64,000 bases of DNA from Elmis aenea. Taxonomy: Eukaryota > Arthropoda > Insecta > Coleoptera > Elmidae. The translations under genes were made by a program, and so were the position numbers. Positions within the stretch are counted from its first letter, which is position 1; each line of letters opens with the position of its first letter. Where the stretch lies: assembly GCA_947652605.1 (NCBI GenBank), contig OX393577.1, positions 28,709,466 through 28,773,465 of the forward strand. Direction: 5' to 3'. Below are positions 1 through 11,446 of the stretch, piece by piece. The notes under the pieces are model-generated. The model made no database searches. It worked only from the letters and a program-made list of their open reading frames with translations, and was not told the origin of the DNA.

Positions 1-274
1 CTCAGCGTCAATAAATCATCCAATGGTTATATTGGCAGGAACAGATTCGCACTATGGCGTGACTTAACAAGTCGGTACCCACCGATATTAAACTCAGATT
101 TTCATGGATTCTTTATAACACAATAAGCAGATGTCTACAGACCATCAAAGCAAGTGACTTTAAAACCGGAAGTAATATAATTTGACATGCGTGGAAAAAG
201 ACTGGTCAGTGGAGCTACTAAAATAAGCTAAAACTACTGCTCATGGGACCTAACTCCCAATCGGACAATAATAA

Positions 275-830
275 CGTAACAGGATATTTCTCTTTTACTA
301 AAGATGGTCGTTTTTAGTGTATTATATATTCTTCCCACTTTTCCTAGTCTGTCGTTTATCTCTTTGTCTTGTCTTCCGTTTCCTACTATGATTGTTCCCA
401 AGTATTTGTAATGTGTTACTTGTTCTATCATATATACTGCCCTTCTATTGAAATGTTGTGTGTTTTTTCTTTCTCTGTTACTATCATGCTTTTTGTTTTC
501 TGTACATTTATCCTCATATTAATTTTCTTTAGTTCTTCGTTTAGTCTTTCCATATTATACTGTAGGTTTGCCTCCGAGTCTGCTAACATCGCCATATCAT
601 CTGCGAATAATAACTCTGTCAGCTCAACCTTTTCCATCCTCCAATACCCCAACTGTAGTGGTCTGAACTTCTTTTTTGCTTTCTTTATTGCCTCATCTAC
701 TACGATTGCAAATAGTAATGGACTAAGAACGCAACCTTGTTTTAATCCATCTTTCGTTTCAAACTCTAATGATTCCTCGTTATGTGTTCTTACCACATTT
801 AGCGTACTTAATGGGTTAATAATGTGCACT
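275..830 (-). pseudogene. RTE-like non-LTR retrotransposon fragment (reverse transcriptase palm)
   Basis: Remnant of a reverse transcriptase from a non-LTR retrotransposon, read on the minus strand. The first frame (829 down to 428) carries the GLKQGCVLSPLLF box at about residues 28-40 and the catalytic FADD box at residues 75-78, followed by the helix that ends MRINVQKTKSMIVT. A frameshift near 430 moves the reading to a second frame with HYKYLGTII and a conserved TTIFSKREIS stretch, after which similarity stops near 280. The N-terminal endonuclease, the fingers domain and the whole C-terminus are missing. The same protein family, better preserved, lies on the plus strand at the far right of the window (62463-63711), where both boxes and the YLG motif recur. 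The assignment to the RTE-like group rests on that shared architecture and on recall of the family, not on a database search. Confidence 0.82.
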
Positions 831-1571
831 TGATAAGGCGAATAATCACGATCAGTTCACAAAAAAAAATGTATGTTATCCTCGATCAGCCAAACGTAAA
901 AACAAAATTTATGTAGACAAATAGTTTTTCAGAAGAAATTTTTTGGATTATTTTATAATATATCCAGAAATGTATAAGTAAACACAACAATTGCAAATTA
1001 TTTTACCAAGCTACGGAGTGATTTATACTTTCAACCATAATTTCATACATCACGCTTGTATTTCTCCAGAATTTTTTTTTTTTTTTCGATGGTACAAGAA
1101 TCCTTTTGATCTTATAACTTTAAACCGAAACTGATTTTTACGGAAATCGTGCCGCGTGTAGAACGTCCATATTAAGTGACAATTAACTGTGGTAAGCAAA
1201 AAGTTGTCTGTCATAAAACAATTAATTTGCATAAACTACCCATATCAATTAGGGTCCTAGCTCGATCGTATATATCATCAAGTAAAAATGTATTCACCCA
1301 CTGTTGTCGCGTTTATTATGACTTCTTTAAAGCCTTCTACGTGGGAAGCTGTTTAATAACTGTAACCATGTAAAATTACGCGCCATTATTTTGATAGTGA
1401 GTCCTACACCTATAATTAATTTTTATTTGTTTACATAATTTGCTAAACATTTCTATTCTTACTACTATACGACATTTAAAAGACTAATACATTTTTAAAA
1501 AAATATTAAACTTAAAGGAACGAATCTGACAATCCGACACAAAAAATTTGTTAGATGTAACTATTTAAATG
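831..1571. other. Unassigned AT-rich spacer
   Basis: No recognisable gene or element. A poly-T run lies at about 1071-1086. Two overlapping ORFs of about 60 codons on opposite strands show no motif. Confidence 0.6.
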
Positions 1572-1573
1572 TA

Positions 1574-2636
1574 CAGGGTGGGCAAATTTCGATGTTTTAA
1601 TAGGGAATCTCGGTAACTATAAGAGGTATCAAAAAACGGACCGCGCATCCTCGATCTCTTTTTTCGAGAAAAAGTTAATGGTGAAAACTAAAATTGGTTA
1701 TCGTCTTTTGTTTTCGAGTTATCGCCGATAACTCGATTTTTCGACTTTTCGTTTTATGACTATATCTCGCTTGTTTATGAAAATAAAGAAAAACAATTTT
1801 GACGTTCTACAGGCACTTTTTTAATAAAAAATGCAGTGGCGTAGTCAATTTTTCAAAAAAAAAAACGAAATTCGAGTTGTGACATAAAGTTGTATTTTTT
1901 TAAATGGAACCTATAGTTGGCTATGACCTAATAAAATTCCTTATTTTCTTTTCATTCCAAATATATAAGGGTTGATGTATTTATGTTCAATAATACGCAA
2001 GTTACGGAGGTTTTTTAGTTTTTTTTTAGAACAAAATTATAGTACGCTGTGAAAACAAAAACAAAACAAGGTGTAAAACCTTTTAAAACTTATTTGGTAC
2101 AAGTTACGAAAGTTTTGTAATTTGTTGTGATAAACATTATAAATATATAAAAATAAGGAAACAACGATAAAGTCGGAATCTGCAGTAATGTAGTTTATTG
2201 TAGTTTATCTTATGTTCAAATATTTATAATGTTTATCACAACAACAAATTACAAAACCTTCGTAACTTGTACCAAATGAGTTTTAAAAGGTTTTACACCT
2301 TGTTTTGTTTTTGTTTTCACAGCGTACTATAATTTTGTTTTAAAAAAAAACTAAAAAACTTCCGTAACTTGCGTATTATTGAAAATAAATACATCAACCC
2401 TTATATATTTGGAATGACAAAAAAATAAGGAATTTAAATAGGTCATAGCCAACTATGGGTTCCATTTAAAAAAATACAACTTTATGTCACAACTCGAATT
2501 TCGGATTTTTTTTTGAAAAATTGACTACGCCACTGCATTCTTATTAAAAAAGTGCCTGTAGAACGTCAAAATTATTTTTCTTTATACTTATAGTTACCGA
2601 GATTCCCTATTAAAACATCGAAATTTGCCCACCCTG
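1574..2636. mobile_element. Foldback element, family A (TA-CAGGGTGGGC...)
   Basis: Long inverted repeat flanked by TA on both sides (1572-1573 and 2637-2638). The left end reads CAGGGTGGGCAAATTTCGAT and the right end is its reverse complement. The arms run inward about 400-570 bases and meet near 2150-2220. The left arm holds about 170 bases (about 1625-1800) that are absent from the right arm. A block GGGAATCTCGGTAACTATAA starts 29 bases inside the left end. No open coding region is present. TA flanks and CAGGGTG termini fit a Tc1/mariner-mobilised non-autonomous element; that superfamily assignment is inference. A second member with the same terminal sequence and a different centre lies at 38517-39508. 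Confidence 0.88.
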
Positions 2637-2638
2637 TA

Positions 2639-3212
2639 CTTATAAGATCAAATAAAATTAGTTTAAGTAAAAAGCAGTTCAAGAAGATGAACAATTTTAG
2701 GCCATGAAAATTACCTTTCCAAGTAAAAAACAGACTTAAACAAGATAGTGTATGCTTTCGCGCGAGTAAGATTGTGTGTGTAAAAGGATTGCAAAGGCAA
2801 ATTAGCGATTAACAGGATCTCTTAATAAATCTTCACAATAATTTGAAGTTTTTGAAGTAGACACTTAATAAAAATACAAGTTATTGGTAAGTATCGTTGG
2901 ATTCGTTAGAAGATGCTCCATTTAAATAACCGCTTGTACCACCATAGTTCTATTTAAAAAAATTGAATTTTTGTCAAAAAACCGATTCCTTAACCTTCAA
3001 AGCCGATTAAAGTTACCTAAATGTCAATTAAAATTTACAAAAACTTTTTTTGGGCAATAATTGTTGACATAATAAAATTCAATTTATGCAGGTCACGGCA
3101 CACTTAATAAAAAACTAAATTTTGTTTCAAAAATTATTTGAGGTTATAAAAATTAACAAAAATAGTGCAGTTGTATCCAAAATCGCTTCCTCTTTCCAAA
3201 AATGTAAAAATA
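2639..3212. other. Unassigned AT-rich spacer
   Basis: Nothing recognised. The segment separates two CAGGGTG elements and has no ORF of interest. Confidence 0.6.
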
Positions 3213-3214
3213 TA

Positions 3215-3558
3215 CAGGGTGTTCCATTTAAAATAACAAAGTTGGGGTCATTTCCGGCGAAACCGGAAGTATAACAATTGTGTGCATGTGCCCAAAAAGC
3301 TCGTTTTTTTTGCACATACCATATGTCTACAGTTTGGTTTTACCATACATGATACATGGCTATAAAATTATTTGACATTGAAAAAATCTTTTTTTTAGTT
3401 TTTTCAAAATATTTAAATAAGTTAAAGGTGTAGGTCAATTGTCAAAATGACATTAAATTTGTCTTGAAATTTTGCCCAACTTTGGTAATTTAACTGACCA
3501 TGTAACTCTTATAATAACAAAGTTATCCATTCAACACATGTAGATTATGGCCACCCTG
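3215..3558. mobile_element. Short CAGGGTG-ended element
   Basis: Begins CAGGGTGTTCCATTTAAAAT directly after TA (3213-3214) and ends GGCCACCCTG directly before TA (3559-3560). Only the outer seven or eight bases match as an inverted repeat; the interior is not palindromic. It may be a small non-autonomous mariner-type element, or two unrelated half elements that happen to face each other. Confidence 0.5.
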
Positions 3559-3560
3559 TA

Positions 3561-5417
3561 TACGAAATTTTCTCTTTACTATAGACAAAATCTTTGAAAT
3601 ATCATATTCTCAAATTACATTTGCTTGTAGACTTGGAAAAGTTACATTTAAAAAACAGTATTTAAGCTTAAAGCTATGTACAGTTTCGTAAATATGAATG
3701 GGAATTTTTTTATGCTATAGACACGGTTTATCTTTTATGCATATAATTGAACATTAAATAGATAATCCAGACAAAATAATTTTACAGTTGGTTTGGGACA
3801 GTACAATGCAACACAAAAACTATACCGTTTGCTTTTCCTGCAAATTGCAGGATGAGTGAAGCTCTCGTAAAGAACAAAGGCAAGTGACGGCTACTTGATT
3901 TGCCATCACACTATAACACCTGTTGGAGTACCTGACTTGTTAGCCGCTAATTCAAAGAACGAAGCAGACGGTGTTTAAAATACTATACGTAGAATATTAC
4001 AGAAAATAGTGCTCCCGTATATCTATCTGGCTACTATAATAGTTTATTAAACTGCCGCAACCAATGATATATCGTTATCGTTTTTAATTAAATTTTTCAA
4101 GATCTAGCACGAAGCACAATTTATGTCTTGATTAATTTCTTTACAACGATGTAATTATGCTTATATGATAATTGCTTTATGATAGCTTTATTATAATGAG
4201 GTTTCGGTAGGCGGATTTAATTTACAGAAGACTTCTGCAAATTTACATATTAATTAGTGTAAATTAACAAAAATGACTGCATTTAGGAGCATCTGCCGAT
4301 AAAAATAAACGATAATTACATTTAGTCCATACCCATAAACCAACAGTCTTATAAGAAACCTGCAATTTAGAATCATATATTGTTAACGCGTTTCTTAAAA
4401 ATTCGTTGCAATATTTTACACCAAAATTGATGTGCATATCAAATCTAAATGAAAATGCATAATTTAAGCATGTATGTTTAAAGAAAATTAAACTTAATTT
4501 TGAATTATAACATCACGAAAGGAGTTTTCTCTAACTGCAACAACATACGTTAGCATTAATATATCCATCATCATTTACAGCAAACGAAGAGCTATCGAAC
4601 AATCTTGACGGGGAGAATATTTATTTAATGCATCCTGTCCTATAAATTTTTCGTAATTCTGAGAGATATCAATTGTATTGGCTCTTACTTTTAAAACTGA
4701 GGCCATAATTTTTGTTAATTACTAATGATAATTATCACAAAGCATTAACCTAAATTTTTATCATACCAAAATACCTCAAAACAGCAAGGGGTCAAATACA
4801 TTTTACAACATTGCGACATTTACGAATTATAATAATAGTATTCCCTTTAAGTTGCAAATGCCTGAGCTATAATTAAAAACGTGATAAACATGTATGTTTC
4901 TACATCAGTTTCTCTAGCTCACTTGCACTCTTTATTTCGCATTTAAAAGCTAAAGAAGGTTCAGATTTTATGTGAACTAGAAACAAACAAGTGTTTCTGT
5001 GCAAAAAAATCTACTCACTTATAAACTTTGGCGACTTTTTACATACCAAGGCAACTAATTATCTTACTACCATTTTTTATATGTACAACCAATTAGGTGA
5101 AAACCCTTCACCACGAAACCATGGAGACTAACATATTTTTTCGTGCTAAAGAATTTCGTGTTATAAGAAGTATAAAAAAAAAACTCACCCATGTTCTCAT
5201 TTTAACTTTAAGCGGAATAGCGCCTAATTTTCTACCATTGCACTGTAAAGGGTAATAAATTTACGAATTTTTCACTTTTTGTGCTTCTAAGATACAAGAT
5301 CTTTTTCGGTTAAGCGTTTTTTGTTTCGTGCTAAAAAAATAAATGTATGAAATTGCTTTGCATTTTTCGGGACCGGAATATTATTTCATGTTAAGCTGTT
5401 TCCACTATACCTATATA
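3561..5417. other. Unassigned AT-rich spacer
   Basis: About 1.9 kb without a recognised gene, repeat or long ORF. It may be older host intergenic sequence, since it lacks the terminal motifs that mark the surrounding elements. Confidence 0.55.
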
Positions 5418-5425
5418 GACCACAG

Positions 5426-6236
5426 TAGGGTTTCTCAAATTTTACCATTTTGCTTGTACCGGGATCCGAGAAGAAATCGGCCTTTGTTCCGGGATATCTT
5501 GGGATCCCAGAATGTAAATAACTTGTGTCAATATTCTAAAATAAATAACCCAAAAAATTAAGGTAGCGGTTTATTACTTAAAAACAATTGTAAGTCATAT
5601 ATGTGATACATTTTGCTCCATGATTAACTATTATAAATAATTAAATGATATTGGTGACAGAAACATACATTTAAAAAATATAACCTTTCTATTGCAATAT
5701 CATATTTATGAACACGATAATATAATTTTTACAATGATTTACAAAGGTGATCTATGAATCGGTCAATAATTAGTCTTTTTCTTAATCCATTAACAAAAAG
5801 CCCTGTTGCATAAAATGTCTCTTTTGATGTAGGTGAAATTGTCTTGAGAGCATCTAGCGGCAAAAAAACATTGTTATTATCGATAAAATTTTATTTATAA
5901 TCTATTTTGCTTCGAATTGCCAGGGTACACAAACATAAATAATATAAAAGTATTTTGAAGATATTAACTTTGTCATGGAGATCGCCATACTAAAAGAGAA
6001 AATATAAAAGAGAAGAATTATTTTGAAATAAAAATGAAGTTTTTCCATAATTTACTGTTAGTAAAGATATTTATAATAAATAAGTTATGATAGTATTACA
6101 AAAATCTTAGCACAAAATAAACGAAAATAATACTTTTTTAAAATCCCGGGAATTCCCGGGACCAAAAACATTTCCCGGGAAATATAAAATAGCTTAAAAT
6201 GGACCGGGATGCCGGGATCTCGAAAAAGAAAACCTA
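5426..6236. mobile_element. hAT-type non-autonomous element with 8-bp duplication GACCACAG
   Basis: The octamer GACCACAG occurs at 5418-5425 and again at 6237-6244. Between them lies an 811-base segment with related ends: left TAGGGTTTCTC, right (reverse complement) TAGGTTTTCTTTTTCGAG. Next to both ends are CCGGGATC and CCCGGGA-type motifs, including CCCGGGAATTCCCGGG near 6144. An 8-bp duplication with short imperfect terminal repeats is the hallmark of the hAT superfamily. The interior is AT-rich with no transposase remnant, so the copy depended on a transposase from elsewhere. Confidence 0.87.
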
Positions 6237-6244
6237 GACCACAG

Positions 6245-6921
6245 CTACCAAACAATTCGATTAAATACAAATAAGAAAATATTGTTCTCAACCAAATGTA
6301 AATACATCCGGAATATTACTTTAATATAAATAAGTGTAGTTATAAATCATTTATCTTCTTTCTTTGAATATTTCGTCTCTTCATCAAGTAGTAAATTGTT
6401 TACATTATTAAATGATTTTTTTTAAAATAATTTTTACATTTATAGAACATTACTTTGTTTTCTGATTAAATATCATTTTTACAAAACGGACATTTTATTT
6501 TTTAATAAGATTTATTTTAAACACATTTTTTAAGTATTTTCCTCGAAATAACTTTTTTTACCGAACATACTTAACAACTTAATTGTACGAAATATTGTAA
6601 TAACTAAAAAAGTTACTTACAATTTAAATTATTTTAATGAATAATCCAATAAGACTTCTGTTAAGGGTGGCACATAAAGAAGTAAACAAACAAAATTATC
6701 ACAGCAGTACGAAAAGTGCAAAAGTCCAAGTTTGTATTAAAGTAAAAGTTTTTCGCAAACAGAATGCTTTACTATTACAGAAAGTGTTTAAAAAAATAGC
6801 AGCTAAAAGTTTAAATGCCTCGCATTTAGTTAAATGTTGAAAAAAACTTCCTTTTGGCGTATCCACAATAAAATTTTAGATTCCGTAGGATGGCTTATTT
6901 TTCGTTCCTACGCATTAGTTA
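6245..6921. other. Unassigned spacer with one 67-codon ORF
   Basis: Apart from a 67-residue basic ORF at 6637-6840 (rich in Lys and Val, no recognised domain, no visible promoter), nothing is seen. The ORF is short enough to arise by chance. Confidence 0.5.
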
Positions 6922-6929
6922 CTTTAAAG

Positions 6930-8120
6930 CAGGAACTGAGAACGGAAGGAAAACGAAAACGTTAAACGAAATTAACCGAATTTTTTTTAAGAACGAAAAC
7001 GAAACCGAAAACGAAATTATTATTTTTCGTTCAAGAACGAAAACGAAATAAATATTTTCCAAAACCGGTTTTAACCGGTTTTAAGCGGTTTTGTCGCTAT
7101 TTCAATTTTATTTGTTAAACACAAACGCGAATTTACCTTCTGTGCTGGGGAGACTCCACGAGGCAGTAAAATATCTCACTTGAAATAAGTGAGCTTCACT
7201 TTTCTCCATATATTTACGTGAATATGTATTAACAACTTTATTGTTTATACTTCGTGTAACACAATTAACGGTACAGATATTCTCTATTTCTAATTTGGTT
7301 TTTAGATCATCAGTATAGAATATAGGTACACTTGATTGGATATATATTATCAATGTGTATGTTTTATTTGCGTTTAGACATAATAATAGTAAAATTTATT
7401 CTTACTTGGAAAAGAACTAATGTAAAAGAAGATTTACTGGAAGATGTGTTGCTAGTAAGATTTAACGGAATGTGAAAATGTATATTGTATGGTATGTACA
7501 AACTATAAAGTTAAAGTAAGGTATATTTCAAGTTAATATAAGTTTTTTTTTCATTTCTTCTTTATTTATAACATTTAGTAAATTATCCACTTGCATTCAT
7601 TCTTTTGTCTTTTTAAATAATTACAGAGGATCTTATTTAATTCAAATGCATAGATTTTTAGTACTAAAACAAATTTAAAACAGCACTTGCTATATTTTCA
7701 TATTTTTAGATAAAGATCGTGTGTCTAATTTAACCTAATCACGTTGTGTTTTTGCACCTTACGGGTGTTAAATTTAATAAAATGGGTAAATGTTAATGTG
7801 TTTAACGATTTGGTAAATTTAATATGGCGATGATGGTTCGCCAGTCTAAAATATGCTGCCCGTGAGCATCAAACCCCATCGTCATCGTTTATATTTTAGT
7901 TGAGACGCAAATATTGTTATCGTATTTATAGAGGGTTGTGGTGACTAGAAAAAAAATTAGATTTTTTGACGACAAAAAAAATATTGTAAAACCTGTTTTA
8001 ACCGTTATTATTTCGGTTCACGAAAACGAAAAAAGAATTTTTTCGGTTAGAACGAAAACGATATATTTCGTTTTGGTTCCGAACAGAAACGAACGGAATT
8101 TTTTTCGTTTTTAGTCCCTG
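6930..8120. mobile_element. hAT-type element with 8-bp duplication CTTTAAAG
   Basis: The palindromic octamer CTTTAAAG flanks the element at 6922-6929 and 8121-8128. Left end CAGGAACTGAGAACGGAA, right end (reverse complement) CAGGGACTAAAAACGAAAAA. Subterminal zones on both sides are packed with AACGAAAACG repeats and AACCGGTTTTAA-like motifs, as in many hAT elements where such arrays bind transposase. The 1191-base copy has no convincing transposase; an 81-codon minus-strand ORF at 7108-7353 is unrecognised. A shorter relative (18553-19362) shares the segment from about 7330 to the right end and lacks the left interior. Confidence 0.92.
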
Positions 8121-8128
8121 CTTTAAAG

Positions 8129-9379
8129 TAATATGAGAGTTGAATATAAAAGCTATGGATGATTTGTAATTTTCTAGTATTTAACAATGTTGCAATATAT
8201 TCCTTTATAAAATATAATATAAGGTAAATGAGCCAAGTAACAATATTGAAAACAAAAACGTAATATTCCTAATAAAAATATTAAAATTTATCGTTTCGAC
8301 AACAGATTAGTTGTAGGGATTGCATACAAATTAATATTCTGGTTAGAGCATTTACTCGCTTGCTTTTATTAGTTTTTGTTGGTTAAAATACTTAAGTATT
8401 TTAACATTGATCTTAAAATATTTAGGCCGTATATTTTGTATTTTTGCTCAATTTGTAGCTTCTACGGTTAAGGTATGCTAAAATAATTAAACAATTAATC
8501 AAACTTCTTAGTAACTAAGACCCCAAAAATCATTACAACACAGCCGACAAAATTTGTATGGGTTCAAACTATTAAATTATAAAATATAATTTGAAGACAC
8601 TAATTACAAATTGAAAACGTGTAAATCACTGCTAGTTTGTTATAACGAGAGGGAAAAAAAAGCATTGCTGTTTTTAAACTAGCTACCGTCATATTCTAAT
8701 ACTCGATGTTCAGCTGTCACACAATTACATTGACGTTATGATAACTTAAGTAGATATCTTAGACAAATAAGGGCACAATCAAAGCTCACGTTTTTTTTTA
8801 CATTACTATAAAGAGTTTATCAACCTTGGTGAGTAGCAGTGACTGCAATCACTGGCTCTTCTTCAGCTAATTTATTGCGTCTTTACCGCAAGATTATTTC
8901 CTTTTATTGAATGTATCATTTCGTTAAAATCTCAGCGTTAATACCTCATTAGATGTAACGTATCCATTTTCCACATACGTTGTAGGTAGTTTATGGAATC
9001 ATACGCCGTTTCGTAATCCATATTAAGCACAACTCAATTAATTTCTTTTAATTAATCGTACCTGGTTCATTAAGCGCTTGTTGAACCTATACTACTTATA
9101 ATCATTAGCGAAGTGACCATCAGTCAAGCTCGTATTTAGCTAAAGTTGATTAAAAGGTGTGTTTGAACATATGTGTTTCACTCCCATTATTTAATTACTG
9201 TAAAAACATTTTCCATCGCCTATGGTTAAAAATTAATACAATAAAACAAACAAAGTTATCAAGAAAACAAACGTATACAGGGTTTTCGATACCTACTCAA
9301 TGTAAGGTTCTCGTTTACATACTTTAGTTAATTGATTGACAAATCTAATTCAGGTAAAATAAAATAGAACTGAAGCAGC
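8129..9379. other. Unassigned spacer with an isolated CAGGGTT end
   Basis: AT-rich with no gene recognised. A lone terminus-like sequence, TATACAGGGTTTTCGATACC, starts near 9275 and could be the outer end of the foldback that begins around 9380, but no matching right end was found. Confidence 0.5.
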
Positions 9380-10115
9380 CACGATGATTGTATCGGTGAC
9401 CCATAAGTCACGACGGGGTTTGGTCAGTTAATAACTTTTTGATTATTAATTATGTTTACTCATCTTTGGTAGTAGTAATGAAGTACAAAACTGGAAGATT
9501 TTACACTAAGAACCTATGAACGAAAAACAAAATTTTATAAATGGCGTTCATTTTCGGCTTCGCAAAGACGGACTGCATCTACGGCAAGTTCTATGGCAGC
9601 TGTTTCTGTTGTTGGCGGGAGTGCCCTAATTTCTACGGGAATGTTCTCCTGTAGTTAGTCCAAAGGCTGTTCTCATACACCCTCTTTTTCAAGTAACCCC
9701 ACAAAAATAAATCAGGGGCCGTCAGATCTGGAGACAGTGGCGACCATTCAATTGCAGAAAATGTCTCTTTAAACTTGCATTATGGCATTCCTGAACTCAT
9801 GCTGGAGTGTAACTCATGGATCATCGGTATTCAAAATTCTGTAATTCTGCTTATTGACGAAATCACGGAAATTATGACACTACAGTCTTCGACACTAACA
9901 ACTGTTATGTAAGATGCCGTGGAAGAACCCGTCTTTGCGAAACCGAAAATGAATACCATTAAAAAGATGTCGTTTTACGTTCACAGTGTGTACAATTTTC
10001 CAGCTTTGTACTTTATTATAACCAAAAAAGGAATAAAAACTATTAATAATCAAAAAAGTTATATACTGTTCAATCTCCGTCGTAGCATATGATGAAAGCG
10101 ATATTGCAATAGAAA
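9380..10115. mobile_element. Foldback derivative of a mariner-type transposon
   Basis: Arms at about 9380-9580 and 9935-10115 are inverted copies of each other. The clearest paired segments are GTCTTTGCGAARCCGAAAAT, a TTCCAG..TTTGTACTT stretch and CTATTAATAATCAAAAAAGT. Each arm begins, at its inner edge, with the last codons of a transposase and continues outward into presumed 3' untranslated sequence. The unpaired centre carries the rest of one transposase fragment. The structure is best read as an inverted duplication of a transposon 3' end. Outer termini are not certain. Confidence 0.72.
9545..9780 (-). pseudogene. Mariner/Tc1-type transposase C-terminal remnant
   Basis: Read on the minus strand, this stretch encodes SPDLTAPDLFLWGYLKKRVY, the block around the third catalytic acid residue of DDE/D transposases of the mariner/Tc1 group (the Asp in PDLFLWG). 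It is followed, after frameshifts and stops, by a tail resembling RLCEAENERHL. The first and second catalytic residues are not present. The block lies in the unpaired centre of the foldback at 9380-10115, and its final codons are duplicated in inverted orientation near 9935. Several stops and shifts make it non-functional. The family assignment is by motif recall; the exact subfamily is not determined. Confidence 0.8.
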
Positions 10116-10265
10116 ACTAAATTAAAGTATCTTTCAATACGTACTTTTTTAAGAAATTCAATTGTGATTGTCCGCATTTTTAAAATTGTGTCCAATTTGA
10201 AAACAAATGCCACATCTATTGACACATCGTTTTGACGAAAATTTATTGCAAAATATGTATAGGTA

Positions 10266-11103
10266 CAGGGTTCTCGTTTTTCGAGGGCCACTTTGGGGAC
10301 CTCGTAAAAGGTAAGAGTTACGACTTCCGTTAAATTGGGGCAAAGTTGTATATTCAGGTGCTTAATAATTTGAAGCAAACAGAAATCTAGCTCTTTTAGT
10401 TTTTGAGATAAAGGGGAAAAAGTAAAAAAGTAGATTTTTGTTTTTTGCCCGCAACTTTTTCATTTGATGTCGAATTTCATTTCTGTAAAAACTTTTTGCA
10501 AGGAATCAAAATCACCAATTATATTTTCCAAGCGACGTTTCGCTTTTTTTAAACCATCATGAGGTCAATTTTTTCTTATGCGGTTTACCTTCCTGCTTCC
10601 AAGGAAAAAAGACAAAGACAATTAATTACCATGCCAATTGGGAATTTTTCAAAATAAAATATTTGTTTTTGCCATTTTTAAAAACAATTGTTTCAAAAAA
10701 GTGCCAAGTGTTTTACATTGTTGAATTCAGAATAAAATACTCTACAAATTAGCGGTAAAATCAGATATAACGTTCATAAGACAAAATTGACCTGATGATG
10801 GCTTGAAAAAGCGAAACGTCGCATGGAAAATATAATTGGGGATTTTGATTCCCATAGTAGCTGTTACGTCCTCGCCTTTTGTGGGTGTGAGGGCGGCAAA
10901 TCGAAGGACCAAAGTTATTTAAACTTATTTTATTTACAGAAACATACAAATAAACATGGCTGCGTGTGCAAGCTCGGTGCCGACATGCTACGTGTTCAAA
11001 GTCTCATTACACACTGATCTGCTGTGGGCACCACACCCGAACTATTGTGGTAGGCGATAGATCCAATGGCCTCAACAGTGGCCCTCGAAAAACGAAGACC
11101 CTG
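10266..11103. mobile_element. Foldback element, family I (CAGGGTTCTCGTTTTTCGAG)
   Basis: TA flanks (10264-10265 and 11104-11105). Both ends carry CAGGGT(T/C)(C/T)TCGTTTTTCGAGGGCCACT in inverted orientation. A block GGGGACCTCGTAAAAGGTAA begins 29 bases inside the left end. Inner arms pair over the region around 10500-10570 and 10740-10845. The right arm is interrupted between about 10850 and 11080 by sequence unlike the left arm (a GC-richer stretch starting CATAGTAGCTGTTACG), so an insertion or replacement has occurred there. A half copy lies at 41085-41445. Confidence 0.82.
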
Positions 11104-11105
11104 TA

Positions 11106-11444
11106 TACAGTGCGTTTTTTAAAACTGATAGTAAAAACCACTTCCGACTAAGCGCGATGTTAAATTTTTCTCATAATAAAAGGAAAGCTTATCCCAGAAT
11201 TTGAAAATCTCGTTTCTATAAACAATCAAAAATTTAACGGAACTAATTTCATTATCTAACTGTTAGTTGGACAGCATTACCGTTCTCACTAAACCTGGAA
11301 TTAAAAGCATAGAAAGGGTAACAAATATCAGTTTTTAAAACTAAAAGGGTGGAATCATAAAAACGAAGCCCGAATATTTTTTTTATCCTTTTACTACTAA
11401 ACTAAATAATTGATTACTAAAAAATTTTTATTGGGTTTTTACAG
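11106..11444. other. Short unassigned spacer
   Basis: AT-rich sequence between two foldback elements. No feature recognised. Confidence 0.6.
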
Positions 11445-11446
11445 TA

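Noticed and set aside
10070..10378. 102-codon minus-strand ORF
   Set aside because: It spans the outer arm of one foldback and the terminus of the next, so it is composed of two unrelated elements.
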